Shown here in pieces: positions 1 through 5,711 of a DNA stretch of 9,324 nucleotides. The stretch spans positions 1 through 9,324 of the forward strand of contig CAKTQV010000024.1 in the NCBI GenBank assembly GCA_934597255.1, read 5' to 3'. The notes below the pieces were generated by a model that was not told where the DNA came from, searched no databases, and was given only the letters and a program-made list of their open reading frames with translations. Made by a program: the position numbers and the translations under genes. The DNA is from an uncultured Oscillospiraceae bacterium. Lineage in GTDB: Bacteria > Bacillota > Clostridia > Oscillospirales > Oscillospiraceae. Within the stretch, counting starts at the first letter, position 1; every line of letters begins with the position of its first letter.

Positions 1-297
1 TATGCCTTTATGGTGACGGTGGAAAAGTTCATGCGGCATGGCTGCGAGAATGTGCCGGACTATATGCTCTCCGGCTCGCGCGGCGATTTTTCCGGCGTGG
101 GCGACATTCATTTCTTTTACAGCGCCGACGAGGTGCTGTACGGCGCGCTGCCGGATTTTGAGGAGGCCTGCCGGCGTGCCGGTGTTCCGTATACGGCCTT
201 TGCCCGGCCGGGGATGGTGCATTGTTATTGCATGCTGCCGATCTTCCGGGAGGCGAAGGAGGATTTCGCAAAGATCGCGGCGATATTGAAAAAGTAA
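1..297 (+). CDS. alpha/beta hydrolase (esterase/lipase), C-terminal fragment cut by window edge
   Basis: The reading frame is open from base 1, so only the last 98 residues of a serine hydrolase are visible. The segment fits the C-terminal part of the alpha/beta-hydrolase_3 (hormone-sensitive-lipase-like) family: a strand followed by 'FFYSADEVLYGALPDFEEA', which carries the acidic member of the catalytic triad, then 'GMVHCY', which carries the catalytic histidine, then a closing helix. The nucleophile serine and the oxyanion HGGG motif would lie upstream of the window. The family hydrolyses carboxylic esters in the cytoplasm; the substrate cannot be told from this piece. The stop codon at 295-297 overlaps the ribosome binding site of the metal transporter that starts 15 nt later, so the two genes are probably co-transcribed. 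Family assignment is good; the specific function is open. Confidence 0.85.
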   Translation, partial: YAFMVTVEKFMRHGCENVPDYMLSGSRGDFSGVGDIHFFYSADEVLYGALPDFEEACRRAGVPYTAFARPGMVHCYCMLPIFREAKEDFAKIAAILKK

Positions 298-312
298 AGG
301 GATAAGTCTGCG

Positions 313-1089
313 ATGAACGCTTTTCTTGGGATCCTGATCCCCTTTCTCGGAACGGCGGCCGGCGCGGCCTGCGTGTTCTTCATGCGGAAGCCGCTTGACG
401 ATCTGGTCCGGCGCGCGCTGGCCGGCTTTGCCGCGGGCGTGATGACGGCCGCTTCGGTCTGGAGCCTGCTGATCCCGGCCATCGAGCGGTCTGCGGCGCT
501 GGAAAGGCTCTCCTTTCTCCCGGCGTTTGTTGGGTTCTGGCTCGGCGTGCTGTTTCTGCTTGCCCTTGACCATCTGATCCCGCATCTCCACGTCGGAAGC
601 GAGCAGGCGGAGGGGCCGCGAAGCGGTCTGAGCCGCACGGCAATGATGGTCCTGGCGGTCACGCTGCACAACATTCCGGAGGGAATGGCCGTCGGCGTGA
701 TGTATGCGGGCTTTCTCTCCGAAGGCTCCCCGATCACGGCGGCGAGCGCGCTCGCCCTGTCGCTGGGGATCGCCATTCAGAACTTCCCGGAGGGCGCGAT
801 TATCTCCATGCCGCTCAAGGCCGAAGGAGAGAGAAACGGCAGAGCCTTTCTCGGCGGCGTGCTTTCCGGCGTCGTGGAGCCGATCGGCGCGGTGCTCACG
901 ATCCTTGCCGCGCAGTTCATCGTTCCCGCGCTGCCGTATCTTCTGAGCTTTGCCGCCGGCGCCATGCTTTATGTGGTCGCGGAGGAGCTGATACCGGAAA
1001 TGTCGCAGGGCCGCCATTCCAACGTCGGCACGGTCTGCTTTGCCGCCGGGTTCAGCATCATGATGGTTCTGGACGTGGCGCTGGGCTGA
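313..1089 (+). CDS. ZIP-family divalent metal transporter (GufA/ZupT type)
   Basis: This 258-residue integral membrane protein is a likely importer of zinc or related divalent metals. It is almost entirely hydrophobic, with about eight membrane segments, the usual length for bacterial ZIP proteins. The signature metal-site motifs are present: 'LHNIPEGMAVG' (H119, N120, E123) and 'IQNFPEGAIISMP' (Q156, N157, E160), plus E189 in 'VVEPIG', spaced 29 residues after E160 as in the binuclear site described for BbZIP. A histidine-containing loop 'DHLIPHLHVG' (86-95) lies between the early helices and may help gather metal. The ATG at 313 is preceded by AAAGGGA (296-302), which overlaps the stop of the upstream hydrolase and suggests coupled expression. 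No metal-responsive operator is visible. Metal specificity (Zn, Fe, Mn) cannot be read from sequence. The gene appears complete. Confidence 0.93.
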   Translation: MNAFLGILIPFLGTAAGAACVFFMRKPLDDLVRRALAGFAAGVMTAASVWSLLIPAIERSAALERLSFLPAFVGFWLGVLFLLALDHLIPHLHVGSEQAEGPRSGLSRTAMMVLAVTLHNIPEGMAVGVMYAGFLSEGSPITAASALALSLGIAIQNFPEGAIISMPLKAEGERNGRAFLGGVLSGVVEPIGAVLTILAAQFIVPALPYLLSFAAGAMLYVVAEELIPEMSQGRHSNVGTVCFAAGFSIMMVLDVALG

Positions 1090-1102
1090 AGACGGCGCAT
1101 GG

Positions 1103-1126
1103 AAACGGGCGGGACCGCGCCCGTTT
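1103..1126 (+). terminator. stem-loop after the ZIP gene, possible weak terminator
   Basis: A 9-bp perfect stem (AAACGGGCG, 1103-1111, pairing with CGCCCGTTT, 1118-1126) with a 6-nt loop lies 14 nt after the ZIP stop codon. Only three T residues follow, so it is a weak intrinsic terminator at best. It may partly separate the transporter from the hydrolase fragment at 1146, or act as an mRNA 3' stabiliser. Confidence 0.45.
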
Positions 1127-1145
1127 ACAGACGAAGGAGGATACG

Positions 1146-1295
1146 ATGCGGTTTGTAACATTGGGAAACAGACAGGATCCCGCGGTGCTGTTTTTCCATG
1201 CCATGGGCGTAACGGGCGAGAGCAGCGAGCCGGTGGCGCGGTATCTGCGGGAGCGGTATTTCTGCATTCTGCCGACCTCCACGGTCTACTGCGCC
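1146..1295 (+). pseudogene. alpha/beta hydrolase, N-terminal fragment (3' part missing)
   Basis: A strong AAGGAGG (1134-1140) precedes the ATG at 1146. The first ~50 residues read as a normal alpha/beta-hydrolase N-terminus: a strand 'AVLFFHAMGVTGESS' with the oxyanion-hole HAMG turn, then 'YLRERYFCILPTSTVYC'. After residue ~50 the frame changes to an arginine-rich nonsense tail that stops at 1449-1451, while the TetR coding sequence begins in another frame. The nucleophile elbow (GxSxG), acid and histidine are all missing, so this cannot be an active enzyme. It differs in type from the hydrolase at the window's left end, so it is not simply a duplicated piece of it. The breakpoint lies at about 1290-1297. 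The translation signals remain intact, so a short fusion peptide of 101 residues could still be made. Confidence 0.75.
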
Positions 1296-1882
1296 GGGCG
1301 AAGGCGGGGTTTCTCGACAAGGGCTATACGGACGCGTCGCTGCGCACGATCGCCTCGGCGGCGGAGACGAGCACGAACTCCATCTATGTCCGCTTCAAGG
1401 ACAAGGAGGGGCTGTTCTCCGCCATCGTCGAGCCGGTGCTCAGCGAGATGATCGAGCGCTTTCTCAAGATTCAGGAAGCCTTCCACCGCATGAACCGCGA
1501 CGAACAGAACGCGCACGTGGCGGAATGCGCCGACGGCGGCACGATGGAGCTGGTGAACTACATGTACGACCACCTCGACGAGTTCCGTCTGCTGCTCGAC
1601 GCGTCCTACGGCACGCGCTTTCACAACTTCGTCGACGAGCTCGTGCGCATCGAGGTGGAGTATACCTATAAGTATATGGAGGCCGTCGGCTGCCCGGCAC
1701 AGCTGGGCGACGCGACGACGGAAAAGCTCCTGCACATCGTCACCACCTCGCGCTTTGAGAGCATCTTCGAGGTGATCCGCCACGGCATGAGCCGTGAGGA
1801 GGCCGCGGAGTACATCGACCTGCTGAGCCGGTACCACCGCACGGGCTTTTTAGCCATCTTCGACCCCGACGGGGCGCAATAA
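1292..1882 (+). pseudogene. TetR/AcrR-family transcriptional regulator lacking its start
   Basis: The frame reads a clear TetR DNA-binding domain, beginning abruptly inside helix 1: 'AKAGFLDKGYTDASLRTIA', then the recognition helix region 'TSTNSIYVRFKDKEGLF'. About 130 residues of helical ligand-binding domain follow, ending 'FLAIFDPDGAQ' and TAA at 1880-1882. TetR proteins normally have ~10-20 residues before this point, including the first half of helix 1. Here those positions are replaced by out-of-frame hydrolase sequence, and I found no ATG or GTG upstream in this frame. The internal ATG at 1436 lies after the HTH, so a protein starting there could not bind DNA in the usual way. TetR genes often sit beside ABC exporters they control, which fits the ABC remnant just downstream. 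Whether the C-terminus is native is unclear, because the next fragment starts at the stop codon. Confidence 0.8.
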
Positions 1883-2219
1883 GCACAGCGGCCAGCTCAA
1901 GCAGACCATCGTCGATCAGGTCGACAGCATGGAGACGACGCTCGCCCACCTCTTCCCGGAGATGACGGCGAACATCACCGCCCCGGTGCTGACGCTCATC
2001 TTCCTGTTCGTGCTCGACTGGCGGCTGGCACTGCTGTCGCTGGCGGTGTTCCCGATCGCGTTCTTCTTCATGATAACGGTCATGGGCGGCTACGGCAAGG
2101 ACTACGCCGGGGCCGTGCAGGCGACAAACGAGATGAGCGGCGCCATGGTCGAGTACATCCGCGGCATCTACGCCGACTTCGTCGGCGGCAAGCGCGAGAG
2201 CGCGGGCTGGAAGCTGTAA
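1881..2219 (+). pseudogene. ABC exporter remnant: membrane domain piece joined to ATPase C-terminus
   Basis: From about 1884 the frame reads the middle of an ABC-type exporter membrane domain: 'SGQLKQTIVDQVDSMETTL', 'LAHLFPEMTANITAPV', then two hydrophobic segments around 'LIFLFVLDWRLALLSLAVF'. It continues to 'MSGAMVEYIRGI', where family members normally carry on into 'GIxVIKAF'. Instead it goes straight to 'YADFVGGKRESAGWKL' and stop, which resembles the extreme C-terminus of ABC exporter ATPase domains (usually '...GGxYxDFV...GWKL'). Walker A, the signature motif, Walker B and the rest of the nucleotide-binding domain are all missing. A full-length protein of this family has ~570-600 residues; about 110 remain. 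The inferred deletion joins two 'RGI' sites at ~2160-2168. The first ~130 residues are also missing. Non-functional as a transporter. Confidence 0.75.
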
Positions 2220-2222
2220 AGC

Positions 2223-2262
2223 GGAAAAGCGATGGCAGGGAATTTCCCGCCATCGCTTTTCC
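2223..2262. terminator. bidirectional intrinsic terminator between convergent genes
   Basis: A long hairpin, GGAAAAGCGATGGC(A)GGGAA (2223-2242) pairing with TTCCCGCCATCGCTTTTCC (2244-2262), has one bulged base and a minimal loop. It lies between the stop of the ABC remnant on the plus strand (2219) and the stop of the XRE gene on the minus strand (2278). The A-rich left arm gives a T-run at the end of the stem in the minus direction, and the right arm gives TTTT in the plus direction, so it can serve both strands. Confidence 0.75.
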
Positions 2263-2277
2263 TGTAATATCCCGCTT

Positions 2278-2697
2278 TTAATACAGAGTCTCCTCGTTTT
2301 CCGCGAACAGCTTGTCGTTCACGGCGAACAGATCCATTCCGTTTGCAAGCCCGTATTGAATGATCGCGTCCCGCCTGTTTTTCGGATAAAGCTGGGCGTG
2401 GCCGCATTGCTTCAGAAGCTCCTGCGTTTCCTCCAGCGTGGCGTTCAGCCCGAAGCACAGGCACAGCAGACGGCTGCGGGAGGGATTGCGCCGCCCCGCG
2501 AAAACCTGATGCAGATAGACCTCGCTCATGCCGGACTGCTTTGCCAGCGCCGCCTTGGACAGCTTTCGCTTGCGGAAAAGCCGCTGGAGCAGCTCGCCTG
2601 CGTTCCCGCTGTGGAAGCTTTCGTGGTTTGCGGACAGAAAGCGGTCGAGATCGGCCGCGTCCATCAGCTCCTGCCGGAGGTCGTTTGTGTCCTTCAT
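2278..2697 (-). CDS. small XRE-family helix-turn-helix regulator
   Basis: This 139-residue protein has a central Cro/C1-type DNA-binding domain (about 33-92). Helices 2 and 3 read 'LSKAALAKQSG' and 'MSEVYLHQVFAGRR' (recognition helix, 57-70), followed by 'NPSRSRLLCLCFGL', typical of XRE proteins. A charged N-terminal helix (1-30) precedes it. A C-terminal helical tail 'LYPKNRRDAIIQYGLANG' to 'LFAENEETLY' may mediate dimer or partner contact. I chose the ATG at 2695-2697, which has a purine-rich GGTGA a few bases upstream. The frame stays open much further but only as antisense to the kinase gene. The gene is divergent from the kinase gene, with 93 nt between starts and overlapping promoters. 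It probably regulates the shared region and may itself be a kinase target; both are inference. It appears complete. Confidence 0.85.
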   Translation of the reverse strand: MKDTNDLRQELMDAADLDRFLSANHESFHSGNAGELLQRLFRKRKLSKAALAKQSGMSEVYLHQVFAGRRNPSRSRLLCLCFGLNATLEETQELLKQCGHAQLYPKNRRDAIIQYGLANGMDLFAVNDKLFAENEETLY

Positions 2698-2709
2698 CGT
2701 TTCACCGCC

Positions 2710-2738
2710 TTTACAATCGGGTGCTTTTCCTGTATAAT
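2710..2738 (+). promoter_or_regulatory. sigma-A-like promoter for the kinase operon
   Basis: TTTACA (2710-2715), a 17-nt spacer and a perfect TATAAT (2733-2738) face the kinase gene. Transcription would begin near 2745, giving a leader of about 45 nt. The -35 element lies only 12 nt upstream of the XRE start codon (2697), so the two divergent transcription units share this short control region. On the minus strand a weaker candidate for the XRE gene is TTGCCC (2754-2759) with AT-rich sequence (TATTAT/TATACA) around 2731-2742. Any protein bound here could affect both directions. Confidence 0.7.
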
Positions 2739-2790
2739 AATACGGTTTTCGACGGGCAAAATCAATATGCGCTTTGCATAGCATGGGGGA

Positions 2791-3498
2791 GTGAGCGCCA
2801 TTTATCAATATCTGCTGTCCGGCATCGAAACGGACTATGAAACGGTGCGGACGATCAAAAACGGAACGAGAGGCTGCGTTTTGCTTCTGCGGCACCGGCA
2901 GAACGGGGCGCGCTTTATTTTTCGCCATTATCAGGGCAGCGGCGAGGTATATCGGAAGCTGCTTTCCGTTTCCAGCCCCCATTTGCCGAAGATCATGGAG
3001 GCTGCGGAGCACGACGGCATGACGGCGGTGCTGGAGGAATACATACAGGGCGATCCGCTGGCGCTCGTGCTGGAGGGAGCGTGTCTGGAGCCCGCGCAGG
3101 CGCGGGACATTGCCATGCAGCTGTGCCGCGCGCTGTGGGTGCTGCATTCCATGGGGGCGGTGCACCGGGACGTCAAGCCGGAAAATGTGATCCTTCGCGG
3201 CAGCGAGGCCGTCCTCATCGACTTTGACGCCTCCCGCGTTTTCAAAGGCGAGATCAGCCAGGACACGCAGGTCCTGGGAACGACGGGCTACGCCGCGCCG
3301 GAGCAGTATGGCATCGCCCAGACGGACGGGCGGGCGGACATCTATTCGCTTGGTGTGCTGCTGAACATCATGCTCACGGGAAAGCATCCGTCCAAAGAGC
3401 TGGCAAGCGGGCGGTTGGGTCATATCGTGCAGAAGTGCACCATGGTAAATCCGAAAAAACGATATAAAAGCGTGCTTTATCTGATGGAGGCGCTTTAA
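2791..3498 (+). CDS. short serine/threonine protein-kinase-like protein with atypical ATP site
   Basis: This 235-residue cytosolic protein consists of a eukaryotic-like kinase domain only, with no PASTA, TM or other extension. Catalytic-loop elements are well kept: 'VHRDVKPENVIL' (H125, R126, D127, N132), the activation segment 'GTTGYAAPEQYG' (P+1 loop and APE, 164-174) and 'RADIYSLGVLL' (D183). The N-lobe is unusual. No clear GxGxxG loop is visible, the position of the VAIK lysine appears to be arginine ('RFIFRHY', R45), and the DFG motif reads DFD (144-146). Helix C glutamate is probably E52 ('SGEVYRKLL'). It may be a non-canonical kinase or a pseudokinase. The start is GTG at 2791, because an in-frame stop sits at 2779-2781 and no ATG lies between; the GGGGGA directly before it is closer than ideal. 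It is divergent from the XRE gene and 12 nt upstream of the zinc-ribbon gene, so it probably acts with both. Confidence 0.88.
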   Translation: MSAIYQYLLSGIETDYETVRTIKNGTRGCVLLLRHRQNGARFIFRHYQGSGEVYRKLLSVSSPHLPKIMEAAEHDGMTAVLEEYIQGDPLALVLEGACLEPAQARDIAMQLCRALWVLHSMGAVHRDVKPENVILRGSEAVLIDFDASRVFKGEISQDTQVLGTTGYAAPEQYGIAQTDGRADIYSLGVLLNIMLTGKHPSKELASGRLGHIVQKCTMVNPKKRYKSVLYLMEAL

Positions 3499-3510
3499 GG
3501 AGAGAACAGA

Positions 3511-4752
3511 ATGGATAAAAAATGCATAAATTGCGGCACGGAATTGCCGGAGGGCGCTTCCTTCTGCCCCCACTGCGCCCAAAGCCAGATCGAAAGGACG
3601 GAGGCAAAGCCCCCGCGGCTGTGGCGGAAAAAGGCGCTGATCGCGGCACTTTGCGTGCTCGTGCTGGCAGCGGCGGCACTGGCGGTGTTTTTGCCTCACC
3701 GCCCAAAAACCTACGAGGGCGGCGCGTCCGTCACCTATACCGACAAGGACGGAACCTATGAGCTGCTTGTCAGCACTGCCTCAAACGACCTTGAAAACAA
3801 ACAGCCGGAGGAAAAACGGACGCTTTTTATTTCTGTGGACGAGACCTCCTGCCTGCCCGCCTTGCTTGGGGTTTACCAAAACGGAACGCCGGTAGACCCG
3901 GAAGCTTTTCTTGCCAAGGTGGAACACTGCACGCTGGAGGCGTTCCCCAATGAAAACGGCGCGCTGGATATTACAGAGCCACGCCATGACGAGGCGTTTG
4001 TCTCCTCCGTTCTGGCGGCAGAGGTGTTTTTTACCGGAGCAAGCGGAACAAACGAGCTTGTCTGGACGCTGACAATGAAAAACGGCGATACCATCCGATT
4101 AAAACACACCTATGAAATACTGCCCCTTGTGCATCAGGCCTACACGGCGGAGGATGCCCCGCTGGACACCATAGAGGATCTGCGCGCGCTGCTGGACCGC
4201 ATCGGCGGGGAGGTCCCGGCGGACACCGTTGTGGACATTTATCTGCCGCCGGTCACCTACACCGGCGATCTGGACATATCCTCCCGTGCGGTGAATCTCT
4301 ACGGCTGCTCTGACGGCAGCGGACGGACCGTGATCGAGGGAAGTCTGACCGTCAGCACCCATGACCCGGACAATGTAATGCTGCATGATCTGGATTTTGT
4401 GGGCAATGGCGGCAACGGGCTTACCGCCACGGCATCGGTGGTGATCTGGAATTGCTCCTTCACGGGTTATGATGTCGGCGCAGCCGTGAAAAACGGCGGC
4501 ATGATCGGCGTGGAAGCCTGCACCTTCCGCAATAACAAGATCGCATTTTCCTATGATACGTTGAGTTATTTCTCTTTCAAAGGCGGATTCCCGGACAGCA
4601 CGATCGAGGACAATGACATTGGTATTCAATTTGTAAACATTCCCGGCGCCATGCCGCTGGATTTTGCCGGCACTGTTTTTTCCGGGAACGGGATCGATAT
4701 TGACAATCCGATCGGGTACCCGATCGACCTGTCCAACGCGATCTTTAAGTAA
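3511..4752 (+). CDS. zinc-ribbon, single-TM protein with extracytoplasmic beta-helix domain
   Basis: This is a 413-residue membrane protein. Residues 5-22 form a zinc ribbon, 'CINCGTELPEGASFCPHC' (C5, C8, C19, C22). A basic linker 'PPRLWRKK' leads to one membrane helix (about 41-61), so the ribbon should face the cytoplasm and the rest outside. Residues ~65-215 form an acidic beta-rich region of unknown type. From ~240 on, the repeat pattern of a right-handed beta-helix appears: 'VNLYGCSD', 'MLHDLDFVGNGGNG', 'SVVIWNCSFTGYDVG', 'MIGVEACTFRNNKIA', 'STIEDNDIGIQF'. The ATG at 3511 is preceded by AGGAGAG (3498-3504), overlapping the end of the kinase stop, so translation is probably coupled. A strong terminator follows. 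It may be the membrane or sensor partner of the kinase, or its substrate through the cytoplasmic ribbon. The function is unknown; the architecture is clear. Confidence 0.85.
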   Translation: MDKKCINCGTELPEGASFCPHCAQSQIERTEAKPPRLWRKKALIAALCVLVLAAAALAVFLPHRPKTYEGGASVTYTDKDGTYELLVSTASNDLENKQPEEKRTLFISVDETSCLPALLGVYQNGTPVDPEAFLAKVEHCTLEAFPNENGALDITEPRHDEAFVSSVLAAEVFFTGASGTNELVWTLTMKNGDTIRLKHTYEILPLVHQAYTAEDAPLDTIEDLRALLDRIGGEVPADTVVDIYLPPVTYTGDLDISSRAVNLYGCSDGSGRTVIEGSLTVSTHDPDNVMLHDLDFVGNGGNGLTATASVVIWNCSFTGYDVGAAVKNGGMIGVEACTFRNNKIAFSYDTLSYFSFKGGFPDSTIEDNDIGIQFVNIPGAMPLDFAGTVFSGNGIDIDNPIGYPIDLSNAIFK

Positions 4753-4789
4753 AGCGCGCTGTTTTGACTTGCATTTCTTTGACATTGCT

Positions 4790-4830
4790 GCAAAACGCGG
4801 GAGATCCACGGGATCTTCCGCGTTTTTTGC
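4790..4830 (+). terminator. strong intrinsic terminator of the kinase operon
   Basis: The stem GCAAAACGCGGGAGATCC (4790-4807) pairs with GGATCTTCCGCGTTTTTTGC (4811-4830) across a 3-nt loop, with one G-T wobble. The right arm contains the TTTTTT run (4823-4828). It lies 38 nt after the stop of the zinc-ribbon gene and closes that transcription unit. Confidence 0.85.
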
Positions 4831-4914
4831 TGCGTTTACAGGATTTCCGGCGAAAATAGAAGAAATCGGCCGATGCTATGCAGCCGGTTAATTGTTTTCC
4901 CGGCGCGGCCGCGT

Positions 4915-4953
4915 TACTCTGATACGGAATGGGCAAAACGGCCCGTCAGAGTA
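4915..4953 (+). promoter_or_regulatory. stem-loop in the leader of the PH/SHOCT gene
   Basis: TACTCTGA(TA)CGG (approximately 4915-4927) pairs with CCGTCAGAGTA (4943-4953), an 11-bp arm with a two-base bulge and a ~15-nt loop. It ends about 10 nt before the ribosome binding site (AGAAAGGA, ~4962-4970). It could be a leader structure or a protein-binding site. No convincing -10/-35 pair was found for this gene, so its promoter is not placed. Confidence 0.35.
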
Positions 4954-4978
4954 TTTGGCAAGAGAAAGGAACAGGATT

Positions 4979-5575
4979 ATGGAAGAAAAAGAGATCGTGC
5001 GCGGGAAATTGAAGGACTCCAAGCTGTTTTGCATGCTGCTGCCCATCGTCGGGCTGCTCGCCGTCGTTTTGTACGATTATTCGGTGTCCACCATGGGAAG
5101 CGGCGACGCGCCGAGCTTTTCCTATGGCTTCGGCTTCGGCAACGGGGCGAACTATGTCCTTTACCCGCTGATCATCGTGCTCGCGCTCGGCGCGTACATC
5201 CTTTACAGGAGATGGTCGAAGGTTCAGATCACGGTCACCGACAAGCGGGTGTACGGCTTTGACGCGGTCGGCAAGCGGGTGGATCTGCCGCTCGATTCGA
5301 TAACGGCGGTCGGAACGAGCGCCTTCAGCGGCCTGGCGGTCACGACCGCCTCGGGGGCCATCAAGTTCGCCATGCTCAAAAACCGCGACGAGCTGCACGA
5401 GGCGATCGGCCGGCTGCTGGTTCAAAGACAGGAAAAGCCCGCCGCCGCGGTCATCCGGCAGGAAATGCCCCAGAGCGGCGCGGACGAGCTGAAAAAGTAT
5501 AAGGAGCTTCTCGACAGCGGCGTTATCTCTCAGGAGGAGTTCGACGCGAAGAAAAAGCAGCTTCTTGGGCTATGA
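4979..5575 (+). CDS. two-TM protein with bacterial PH-like domain and C-terminal SHOCT motif
   Basis: This is a 198-residue membrane protein. A short charged N-terminus is followed by TM1 (about 15-33, 'LFCMLLPIVGLLAVVLYDY'), a glycine-rich exposed loop (39-57, 'GSGDAPSFSYGFGFGNG') and TM2 (about 59-77). A cytoplasmic PH-like (bPH) fold comes next, with the usual 'ITVTDKRVYG' and 'RVDLPLDSITAVG' strands and a closing helix 'NRDELHEAIGRLL'. The last ~30 residues are a SHOCT motif, 'LKKYKELLDSGVISQEEFD' followed by 'KKKQLLGL', a short oligomerisation or interaction module found at protein termini. I placed the start at the ATG at 4979 because AGAAAGGA lies at proper distance. The in-frame ATG at 4892 would add 29 residues with no good ribosome site and falls before the leader stem-loop. 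The role is unknown; such proteins are thought to be membrane-associated scaffolds. It is a single-gene unit with its own terminator. Confidence 0.88.
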   Translation: MEEKEIVRGKLKDSKLFCMLLPIVGLLAVVLYDYSVSTMGSGDAPSFSYGFGFGNGANYVLYPLIIVLALGAYILYRRWSKVQITVTDKRVYGFDAVGKRVDLPLDSITAVGTSAFSGLAVTTASGAIKFAMLKNRDELHEAIGRLLVQRQEKPAAAVIRQEMPQSGADELKKYKELLDSGVISQEEFDAKKKQLLGL

Positions 5576-5584
5576 GCCTGGGAC

Positions 5585-5622
5585 AACGGAGCGGGACGCG
5601 CGTCCCGCTCCGTTTCCTTTTT
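5585..5622 (+). terminator. intrinsic terminator after the PH/SHOCT gene
   Basis: A perfect palindromic stem, AACGGAGCGGGACG (5585-5598) pairing with CGTCCCGCTCCGTT (5601-5614), is followed by TCCTTTTT (to 5622). It begins 10 nt after the stop codon. Confidence 0.9.
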
Positions 5623-5711
5623 CGGGGAGAGAGCGGGAAAGAAGGCTGTGGTAAAAATACACAAATGGGACGTGCAAAATATTGTAAAAGCGCCATACTT
5701 GCGCGCGGCGT

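Noticed and set aside
1..1295. The two alpha/beta-hydrolase pieces being one gene split by an inserted ZIP gene
   Set aside because: The order is C-terminal piece first and N-terminal piece second, and the N-terminal piece is of a different hydrolase type from the first.
1286..1837. Minus-strand open frame of 183 codons opposite the TetR remnant
   Set aside because: Composition is typical of an antisense shadow, rich in V, H, A and R. The plus strand carries a clear TetR domain.
2698..3699. Upstream extension of the XRE frame to a 473-residue protein
   Set aside because: The extension lies antisense to the kinase gene and looks like random sequence. The coherent HTH protein starts at 2697 with a ribosome site, next to a divergent promoter region.
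4099..4809. Minus-strand open frame of 236 codons opposite the zinc-ribbon gene
   Set aside because: There is no recognisable domain. It starts inside the terminator hairpin and mirrors a well-supported plus-strand gene.
4892..4978. Earlier ATG for the PH/SHOCT gene (29 extra residues)
   Set aside because: There is no ribosome site before 4892, the added residues are unlike the family, and AGAAAGGA fits the ATG at 4979.
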